Part shown: piece after piece, positions 56,339 through 64,000 of the stretch
Layout: the number at the start of each line of letters is the position of its first letter
How positions within the stretch are numbered: position 1 is the first letter of the stretch
Assembly (NCBI GenBank): GCA_000507305.1
Contig: DF239649.1
Location: forward strand, 112,343-176,342
Source: Breviolum minutum Mf 1.05b.01
Lineage: Eukaryota > Sar > Dinophyceae > Suessiales > Symbiodiniaceae
Reading direction: 5' to 3'
Length of the DNA: 64,000 nucleotides
The notes under the pieces: model-generated
Databases searched by the model: none
Told to the model about the DNA's origin: nothing
Seen by the model: the letters and a program-made list of their open reading frames with translations, nothing else
Translations under genes and position numbers: made by a program

Positions 56339-56439
56339 CTAGTTGCTGGTTTCAACCCATATGACAAATATTAGTCAAATTGGATCATTTCCCCAGGTAG
56401 GGGTGAAAATTGAAAAAAATATTTGAGACCGCCACCTAG
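56339..56439. mobile_element. Family B element
   Basis: CTAGTTGCTGGTTTCAACCC to TTGAGACCGCCACCTAG. Confidence 0.9.
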
Positions 56440-56607
56440 ATATTGTCTGGCCTAGCAAGGTGGATTTGAGCTCCGTCAACCTAGTTTCCACATCCCTTCA
56501 ACTCACATCCCTTCAACTAATGGAAGGATTTAGTGAGAAAGCTCCAACTGTAAATGACTCCTTCCGGAACCTTGGGTTGTTTCTTTCTGCAGGTCTTCCC
56601 CAAATGC

Positions 56608-56795
56608 TCCAGGTATGGAATATTTACCTACACCCCCGAAATTTCACATGGAACCTGATAATAATGGTTTCCAAATGGACTTTCCTTTTCCAGGGACCTA
56701 TTTTCAGGTTCCATGTTAAATTTCGGCGGTGTATACATTTGCCATAAAAATAAACTATTCATGTATAGGTCAATCATTCCAGTCACATGGCATTT
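56608..56795. mobile_element. Family A element split by a nested family C element
   Basis: GGTATGGAATATTTACC...TA then a complete C hairpin (about 56630-56733) then TATACATTTGCCATAAAAAT of A. Confidence 0.8.
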
Positions 56796-57390
56796 TTTTT
56801 TGGGAAACTTTGGATCTTTTGCAGAAGCCTCAAGCGCCTACAAGGGCTGTCCCAGCTTCCGTTTTGAGACAACTTTTAAACGTTTGCACATTTGGATAGA
56901 GTTTGTTGCACTGGGTGATTTTTGAATGTATCTTTCAGAGTTTTGGCGAAACCCGCCAAAAGTGGTGGAAATGATCATTACATGAAGCATTGGTAGGAGC
57001 TGAATTTAAAAAAAACTCCCATATTTTTTGGGAAAATCTTCCAATCCTAGAGTTTAGATCATATTATCTCGTGTACCATAAATGTTTGCCAATGTTTTGC
57101 CCGTTTTTAATTAGTTACAGTACATCCCATTGCACTTGGGGGTGGCTTAATTACTAATCGCCATGTTTTCTACACCCCAAAACCACCAACTGCCAAACTG
57201 CCAACGGGGCATGGTTTTTAGGTGACCTCCTCTCACCCCTCCGTTTGGCTCCTGCTCATCTCCTCATTGACCACACCCGTTCGTGTCTTACAAAGATGAC
57301 GAGATCCACGTCGATTCATCGAAGAACCGGTTTCCATCATCCTGGCGAACCGGATGAATTGTTGTGACCTGGTGGTGAAAATATATATAC

Positions 57391-57500
57391 CAGGTAATTC
57401 AAAGTGACCTTTTTATCACTTATAGTTGGAGGTCACTTAACCTTTGAAGGGGTCACGTATTCTCCATCCCAAAAAGGGCCCAAAGAATCATATATGCCAA
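57391..57500. mobile_element. Family F element
   Basis: CCAGGTAATTCAAAGTGACC to CCCAAAGAATCATAT. Confidence 0.78.
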
Positions 57501-57703
57501 TATGCACCTCAAATTGCGAAATCCCTTCCTTTAAAGCTGAACTGTTTTTGTGTTGCGTTTTTTGGGGAAAAAAAAGCCCTTTGCTATTCACCAGGGGTGA
57601 CCTCAATGACCTGAGGTCGCTAGTAATTATCTCCCAAAAATAATTGGACTACCGGTAACAAAAAGACTGGGACCATGGGATGAAAGGTGATACAAAAGCT
57701 ACA

Positions 57704-57806
57704 CTAGTTGGTGGTTGAACCAACCCCTTTGAAAAATATGCTCGTCAAATTGGATCATTTCCCCAAATAGAGGTGAACATAAAAATTATTTCAAACCACC
57801 ACCTAG
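57704..57806. mobile_element. Family B element, perfect 10-bp target duplication
   Basis: CTAGTTGGTGGTTGAACCAA to TTTCAAACCACCACCTAG; AAAAGCTACA is repeated exactly at 57694-57703 and 57807-57816. Confidence 0.94.
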
Positions 57807-58090
57807 AAAAGCTACAGTAGCTTACAACAGAAATGAAAAACAAAAAAGGTTGTTCAATCGTTCTACCAGTATACCATGCTGATTATATATATCCCTTATG
57901 CTCCAATCCCTATCCCTTCTGCAAGTAGTTTTGGATTGGGTTTTGGGGTACCTAAACACCTTGTCACAAGGTAGTTGGAGCAGTAGGGTATAATTAGTGT
58001 CATTCTGCGATTGTATTGACTGGATCTGCTTGTTTCATGACCGAAACAAACCATGAAACATGGACAAGTTCGTCATCCGATAGGGCATTA

Positions 58091-58194
58091 GGGTGTTTCC
58101 AAAAAAAAAAATGGTACCCCAAAATCGTCCACTCTTAGAGGATTTTCCATCATCAACCATCCATTTCGGGGTACCCCTATTTTTGTAAGCACCC
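58091..58194. mobile_element. Family E element
   Basis: GGGTGTTTCCAAAAAA to GTACCCCTATTTTTGTAAGC then ACCC. Confidence 0.88.
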
Positions 58195-59289
58195 AATCAA
58201 ACAAAAAAAACATCCAACCAAAACGGGACTGAGGTCATAAAGTGCCATGGTTGATACTACACCACGTAGCAGAAGTTTCCCTAAGGATCCAGGCTCACCG
58301 AACGTCAGAGGATGATTGGGGTTGTACAATCACCTCCGAAACGCAAAGTAATTTAGGTTCCATCAACCATTGTCAGAAGGTGAGCCAGGATCCCTAGGGT
58401 TTCACTTGGAATCTGGACAAATGCCGTATGTGTTTGGAAAAACTCTGATGATCTCCAGCAAATTTTACTCTGTTCATGGAGCTCGCAGGGAAAAAAACAC
58501 AAAGCCCCAAGGTCACTAAAATACTCAAACGAACAACTTTCCGCATTTGGACAAGCATTTTTTGAAACCTTCCTTAGTTCAACCGCATTTATATAGTTCC
58601 CTTTAAGCAACCCCTCATTATCATTTTCACAAGAAAATGCTCCCTTCCTCGAAGGGCCCTGATGCGTCTTGGTCCACTTGGCACATGACAACCGGCCACC
58701 ATTTGTCACCTTTCTTCCTGTTTTTTTCGGAGATTGTACCACAATCTGACATCATCCAGACAGGAACGTGCTGTTCTTGTAGGCTCCCGTGGTCTCATTC
58801 TACTTGATCAAAGCCGGGTGGAATCGCTAGGGTTTGCCCAACAGCTGATCACATAGGATGTAGCGGGCCAAGCTCCGGATGTTTGTCCTGGAGATCGCTC
58901 GGCCTGGTTGCATCTTTCGAACAGAGGGGGCACCTCCAGAGATCTCCGGAGCTCCACAATTCAGAAAATAGCATGGCCACCTTCATACCTTATGGGTTGT
59001 CAAATCTTCCAAGCCGTCATTTTGGGTACATGTGAATCCACTCCGCATCTTTGTCTCGAAGATCGTGATGATATTCTCCTGAATGCTTTTATCCCTCGTC
59101 GCAACTAAGGACCAGGTTGGGGAGTCTCTCTTTTTCCGAGAGTTTCGTTTTGAAGCGAAAGCTACTAGATCTATTACGGTGTCCATGGAAGTGATCGTAA
59201 CTTGTTAGTTAGTGGGTTTATAACCTACTTACAGGACGTATCCAACCCACAAAAATATAGGGGTGAATACTATCCATTGATCCTAACTA

Positions 59290-59399
59290 CTAGTTGGTGG
59301 TTTCAACCCATCTGAAAAATATGATCGTCAAAATTGGATCCTTTCTCCAGGCAAGGATGAACAAAAAATATCAAACAATTATTTGAAACCGCCACCTAA
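59290..59399. mobile_element. Family B element
   Basis: CTAGTTGGTGGTTTCAACCC to TTTGAAACCGCCACCTAAG. Confidence 0.88.
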
Positions 59400-59649
59400 G
59401 CCTCAACTCATGCGTGGATTCTTGACTCATGACAGTGGATGTTTTTGGACTCTACTTGGTATCCTCCTACCAACTACCAGCAGGACATCCCTACGTAAGC
59501 AGCTTGCCAAGACACCGCGTCAATGGTCCATCCTTGTCCGAATTACCGGAGCTGGCGCGCCGGAACTGGCGGAGGCAGGGAAGGCGGTGGCAGGTCTCAA
59601 TGGTACACAAAATCAACCATTTTTTAGGGATTATGTATAACTGGGTATC

Positions 59650-59744
59650 TACCTAGAACCCAACTGACCTCTATTTTTGAAGGTCAACCCTCCAAAACAA
59701 GGCCTAAACTCCAATCAAAACAAGGGTCATTTGGGTTCCAGGTA
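59650..59744. mobile_element. Family N element
   Basis: TACCTAGAACCCAACTGACC to TCATTTGGGTTCCAGGTA. Confidence 0.92.
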
Positions 59745-59946
59745 TGGTAAATAGGGAATATAACTACTATGTGGGGTATATAATTGCTTGTTTTGGGATG
59801 TTTTGGGGTATTTTTCGGGGATGATATTCACTACCCAGTCACAGAGGGAAATTTTCCCCAAATCAGGGGGAGCAATGAAACAAAAACCTTCGTTGTTTAG
59901 GGAGTATATAGGGGATAAAAAAACTACCCAATTTTGTGGGGATTAT

Positions 59947-60049
59947 AGGATCCACACTGGATTCATGGGACTAACGGTATATGTACCCATGCATTTGGTT
60001 GATGTTTATGGTAAATGTAGATTCATATTCCATACATGGAGCATATGGA
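59947..60049. mobile_element. Family A element (decayed)
   Basis: GGATTCATGGGACTAACGGT and CATATTCCATACATGGAGCA arms around GGTTGATGTTTATGGTAAAT. Confidence 0.75.
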
Positions 60050-60190
60050 GAAAAAAAACAGGTGGACAGGCTGCAATCTATTGCAATGTGCTTTTTATGT
60101 TGTTTTTAGTATAAGAAAAATTGTAAGTTAGAGTCAGAAACTCTAAAGGGGCCATGATCCCTACTCAAAGTAGAATTCTACCACATATAT

Positions 60191-60288
60191 TACCCTCCAG
60201 GAAACTTACATATCCCACCACGAGAAAAGGGAAATTTAATCTTCAAAAGTGCCGGCAAGGATAGGATATGTTAGTTGCCAAGAGGGTA
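60191..60288. mobile_element. Family C element
   Basis: TACCCTCCAGGAAACTTACA to ATATGTTAGTTGCCAAGAGG then GTA; same subtype as 13965-14058. Confidence 0.88.
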
Positions 60289-60507
60289 TTTAACATAGAT
60301 ACCCAAAGCTTGCCATATTTTTTCAGCCGTTTCCATACATTTTCCAGCATTGTTTTGGTATCTATTAGGTCAATTTCTGGGATGTCATTGGAAATTCTAC
60401 TATTCACTCCCCGAAGGTTCAAAGAGGCGTCCAGTCCCATCATGATTTCAGGGGTGAGCTGTTAAACTTTGGGGGTGGGGTGACGAATTTCGGCCATAAC
60501 CCTACTC

Positions 60508-60604
60508 AAGTTTAACTTAGCCCCTGAAAAATGATGGTTGGAAGATGATCCTTTCCTTTCGGGATGGCTTCTTTTCAGGGGCTATATGTTAAACTTCCAG
60601 GCGT
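60508..60604. mobile_element. Family C element
   Basis: AAGTTTAACTTAGCCCCTGA to AGGGGCTATATGTTAAACTT. Confidence 0.85.
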
Positions 60605-60639
60605 TAATCCTACTGAAAAAGTAGAATTATACCAAATGT

Positions 60640-60766
60640 TATCCCTAAGGATCCAGAGATGCTCTAAGAATCCGGGATTTCCCCAAACTAATCCTATGAC
60701 CTGGGGATGGGATAAATCGACCATCAATCCTACAAGTAAATCGGGAGGGGTCTGGATTCTTAGGGC
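60640..60766. mobile_element. Family D element (reverse)
   Basis: TCCCTAAGGATCCAGAG to GGGAGGGGTCTGGATTCTTA then GGG. Confidence 0.85.
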
Positions 60767-62318
60767 AAAAAGCATACTTAGAAGTGTAGAGTCGCCTATG
60801 TTCAACAAAATTCCCCTAAGGAATCATGCTTCCAGGCCTTCACTAAAAAAAATCTTCGCAAACATTCCTTCCTTCAGAAAGTACCCTTAGGCGTCATGTT
60901 TGACCAACATTTCCAGGGTAATCAAAGGTCACGATTTCTCGGGATGAACAGCAGGCCTTGGTATACTCAGCTTTGAATAACTGAATAACTCATGGACCAG
61001 GCATAAAATATATCATAAAAGCTTAGATTTGCATTAAATGTTTGGAATATTCCCCAAATGGTGACTTAATGGTGATTTACTATATTTACTATGGTAGAAT
61101 CAGTAAAAATCAACCAAACAAAAACAAATCCAAGTTTTGACAATTCCCAAAAAAAAAACTTTGAAACCACCACCTACCTGAAATCATTCATGATGGGCCT
61201 ATACTTTAGTGCTCTCTATCTGAGCCACGAAAAACAAAAGGTCTTACTTTCCATGAAATACTGGTTGTTAAATGACGGGATCCTTATTTCATGGTTTGAA
61301 TTATAATGCGCACTGAACTGCGTAGTATTTCATCCCCTATATACACTAAACAACCAAGGGGTTTATTTTCATTGCTCATCTGACTTCTGCCCTGTGTTTC
61401 ACCAGAACTTGGAGCCCCAACATCACCATTCAGGTTGCCCACTCGATCGCCATCTTCCTGAGAGATCCAGGTCCGGTTTTGGACGATATTTACCAAGCCA
61501 TGAATCGTCGATTTTCATTAGGTAAATTAGTAGGTATGGGGGAATATCTTGGCAATTTATTCTACTTCAAGGCCATTTTGGGGTCCGGATTCCCCTTCCA
61601 ATCACTACCTTTTGGGGTGACGTGACCTCGGCGGGAACAGGTTGCTATAAATTGCCTAGAAATACGGTAAATAGAAAGTATGTGTATGGGATTTGAGGCA
61701 AAAATACGGTGATGATGATCACACTCCTGAAAACCAAGCGTGTTTGTGAAGTTCATGGCTTAAATGTGGTGACCGCTTGTGGTCAAAAATTCCAGCCGGG
61801 TTGTTGGGCAGCCTCATCATCATTTGCAAATTGTATGGTGACTGGCCATGTTTCGTGTGTGACAGTCATCAGTGTGTGTTTGTGTGCTTGCTGAATTCTT
61901 GATTTAGGCCCGGGATGCCACATCGCCTATCTGGGCCCTGCGTTTTCATGGGAAAACTTTGATTGGCAATTTTGCGTTGCTGTGCTCGGAGCTTATGGGT
62001 TCGAAAACTTTTTTGGATGGTGGCAAGTATTGAGTGTTTGATGTCGCAAATAAGTGAATCGTATGGGTTCAAAAGGAAAGATGACGGTGAAGTATGAACA
62101 GCAACATTTAGCAAGAAAAAATGGAGGTGGAAAGATCTCATCGTTTTCTGCATTTTCCAGCTCTAGATTACTGTAAGCAGAACAAATACGGTGGCACAGA
62201 ATGCTCAATCAAAGATATTGGTGACATCCGTGGATGGATGAAGTAAATGAAGAAGCTGCAAATGCCTGGTTAAATTTCTTGCTTGCTCCCCCCTTTCACC
62301 GGAAAAGTGACCTCATTT

Positions 62319-62636
62319 CTATAGGCCCCCAGTGAGGAGCGCTTTGACGACCTGCGGAATTGACTCCCTCCCAACTCCGAGTGTCTCGAGCATGACCGCC
62401 GCTCGGGTCTCTGTGCCCACGTCGTGAGCGCCCAAGCTTTCCGGCAGCTTTCCTGACGCCACTAAGGCGCCGACAAGGGGATCGGCAATTGCCGCGCGCG
62501 ACTCTCCAACCGATGCTGCCACATGCAGCGCTGTGGCAGCGCCAGGGTGAGCTTGAGATGGCTTTGCCAATCGACCAGACGCCGACGCATGCACCTTGTA
62601 GATGATGCTGAGGAGTTTCCGCCTCTTTTTCCCCAT
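62319..62636 (-). CDS. GC-rich ORF, 105 aa, ankyrin-like segment, unknown function
   Basis: ATG at 62636, stop TAG at 62321-62319. Starts MGKKRRKLLSIIYK, then AATALHVAASVGESRAA (resembling the ankyrin TALH.AA..G motif), then ETRAAVMLETLGVGRESIPQ and VVKALLTGG. GC content is far above the surroundings and the other frames are poorer. It could be a complete small protein or a terminal exon. One ankyrin-like turn is too little to name a family. Confidence 0.45.
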   Translation of the reverse strand: MGKKRRKLLSIIYKVHASASGRLAKPSQAHPGAATALHVAASVGESRAAIADPLVGALVASGKLPESLGAHDVGTETRAAVMLETLGVGRESIPQVVKALLTGGL

Positions 62637-62689
62637 ATTTGCTGGATGGTATCGCAAGCCTTCGCAAAGCCATGTCTGATGGCTGGTCA

Positions 62690-62823
62690 ACCTACCCCCC
62701 TAACGTACCCCCCCCCAGAAATAAAGCCTTATGGTCAGGGCTTATTCACCTTTGGTTTCCCTTAACAAGGCCTTAGGAAACCCTTGTTTCTAATGAGGGT
62801 ACGTTAGGGGGAGGTAGGTTGAC
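62690..62823. mobile_element. Family J element, intact
   Basis: Terminal inverted repeats AACCTACCCCCCTAACGTAC and GTACGTTAGGGGGAGGTAGG; supplies the empty site for the split copy at 21.8 kb. Confidence 0.92.
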
Positions 62824-64000
62824 CTGCCATGAATTTCTTCAAAAAAAAGTATAGGACAAATTGTCATATTTTGTCACTCTTCCAAGACCAAGAAAGGCTG
62901 ACTTGAAGACACTCAGTGTACTAGTATGTCGTTCAAAGTAGAAGGACAATTCAGTAATCTTCCAATTTCCTGAAACATCTTTGCTCCTTTTTGGAGGGCA
63001 CCTTCTGTAACAAACCTTACTGAATTGATCCTCGTCTTTCTCCAGATTTTGTCCGAACCCTACGTTCAACATCAACCAAACATCCCACTTCTCCTGTCAA
63101 AGGATTTGGTGCAACGTACAAAAAAAATCTCCAAGTGACTCACCTTTTGGGGATGGTGAGTTTATGTGACCCTTTTAATTGGTGAAAAGTGACCTCCAAG
63201 TGGAATATAAAAGCTAGGTGGTGGTTTCAACCCATTTGAAAAATATGCTCGTCAAATTAGATCATTTCCCCAGGTCGGGGTGAAAACAAAGAGCATTTGA
63301 AACCACCACCTAGAAAAGGTCACGGATTGAATCTCCTGGTTCTTCAGGTAGTTCTAAAAGTTGGCCCCGATTCTTTTCGGAGGAGCCGGCTTTGTTGATG
63401 TTTGATCCGGCCAACAAAAACTCATATTAGGTTTTCATAAAAGAAATCCCAGTTTCAAAAAAAAAACAGGTGTTTATGATGCTTTCATACATGTCAGGTG
63501 TTTTGTTTATTCACCCGAATTTCTTTCTAAAATCCGCATCAACTACTGACATGGATTCGTTTGTTTGTGGGGAACCCCCCCATCCCTGGCCACCCAGGGG
63601 CACCCAGGGCTGCATTAAGTGAGCCCAAGGTACGTTGAATCCAGGTTGACCCCATGTACAGCTCACTGACATTCCGGCCTTTGCGGCGGGAATCTTGTAT
63701 TGTTTTCATGGGACATGAAACATGGGCAGGTGCCCCGTGTAAATGCCGGTGGAAGAAATCCGGTATCAACTCACCAGTTGAGGTTGGTAGTTGAAATCCC
63801 ATTATTCATAAGGTATACACATCTCATGTTTGGTAGAACCATATCAAAAGAAATCCAGGTTAGAACCATCTTGCCAATGTTTCAAATGGGCTCACTCTTC
63901 TTGGGTCCCGGTGTCCTGAAAATTGATGGGGCCCAGTTGTGTTGGGGTCAAGATGTGTTTTTTCTGTTACATGGAGGACTCCAGCCAAGTGACGCAATTC
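62824..64000. other. Element mosaic with two weak coding-like segments
   Basis: F+B nest at 63115-63345. Minus-strand segments 62850-63070 and 63580-63760 read as possible exons (e.g. SELYMGSTWIQRTLGSLNAA), but no splice pair or family supports them. Confidence 0.4.
63115..63345. mobile_element. Family F element split by nested family B
   Basis: Reverse-oriented F (GTGACC...ccaattaaaagggtcac) interrupted at 63214-63313 by an intact B element; AAAAG abuts the right end and nearly the left end. Confidence 0.85.

Larger units (their letters stand above)
55140..62318. other. Intergenic element mosaic; no gene recognised
   Basis: A, B, C, D, E, F, G, H, I, M and N copies with short unassigned spacers. 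The segments at 56450-56600, 58350-58740 and 61900-62130 are repeat-poor but show no supportable exon. Confidence 0.55.

Noticed and set aside
1..64000. tRNA, rRNA, CRISPR and spliced-leader genes
   Set aside because: No cloverleaf with a B-box, no rRNA core, no regularly spaced direct repeats with unique spacers, and no match to the dinoflagellate spliced-leader 3' core were seen by eye.

Overview
This window reads as nuclear DNA of a dinoflagellate, most like the Symbiodiniaceae/Suessiales. The case is not one marker gene. Two protein-coding genes can be rebuilt exon by exon, and their introns show the dinoflagellate signature: 5' splice sites that are GT, GC or GA in similar numbers, and 3' sites that are almost always AG followed by an exonic G. 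Exons are 33-190 bp (258 bp for one read-through exon) and introns run up to several kb. All recognised coding sequence is on the minus strand, as in the one-way gene arrays of dinoflagellates. No bacterial, organellar or viral gene was recognised. Genus-level placement is inference.

Gene 1 (minus, 14316 to about 3876) is a UTP23-like PIN-domain protein of the small-subunit processome. Seven phase-compatible exons run from the initiator ATG (14316) to the Lys/Arg-rich C-terminus. The last exon stays open into a miniature transposon that would supply the tail and stop. Gene 2 (minus, 52503 to about 23691) is a plant-type alpha-amylase (GH13): twenty micro-exons over 28.8 kb carry all conserved amylase regions in order. 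The true N-terminus is not found. Further probable minus-strand exons of unknown product lie at 20.0-22.9 kb, 53.6-55.1 kb and 62.3-62.6 kb.

Most of the rest, introns and intergenic DNA alike, is a dense mosaic of short (75-250 bp) inverted-repeat elements (MITE-like). I name the families A to N. A: palindrome with a BamHI-like GGATCC arm. B: CTAGTTGGTGGTTTCAACC. C: CCCTCC.../CACCCCCGAAA..., TA target duplications. D: CCCTAAGAATCC. E: GGGTGTTTCC, 4-bp duplications. F: AGGTGATTCAA...GTGACC. G: AGGTACCCGTTTAACCCAC. H: CTGTTGATGGTTCAGAAATCC. I: GATGTCC...TTAGGATCAATGG. J: AACCTACCCCCCTAACGTACC. K: CTTGGAGGATCATCCCA. L: ACCATGGTA relic. M: ACAAGGTGGGCCCC. N: TACCTAGAACCCAAATGACC. Several are nested in one another, so intact host copies give the empty site and the target duplication.

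Layout: 1-3.9 kb elements; 3.9-14.3 kb UTP23 gene, whose 5-kb fourth intron holds simple repeats, a 43-bp tandem array and an 883-bp assembly gap (8889-9771); 14.3-20 kb elements and a (GTT)n array; 20-23 kb weak exons; 23.7-52.5 kb alpha-amylase; 53.6-55.1 kb weak exons; 55.1-62.3 kb elements only; 62.3-62.6 kb a GC-rich ORF; 62.7-64 kb elements. No tRNA, rRNA, CRISPR, spliced-leader gene or promoter could be supported.
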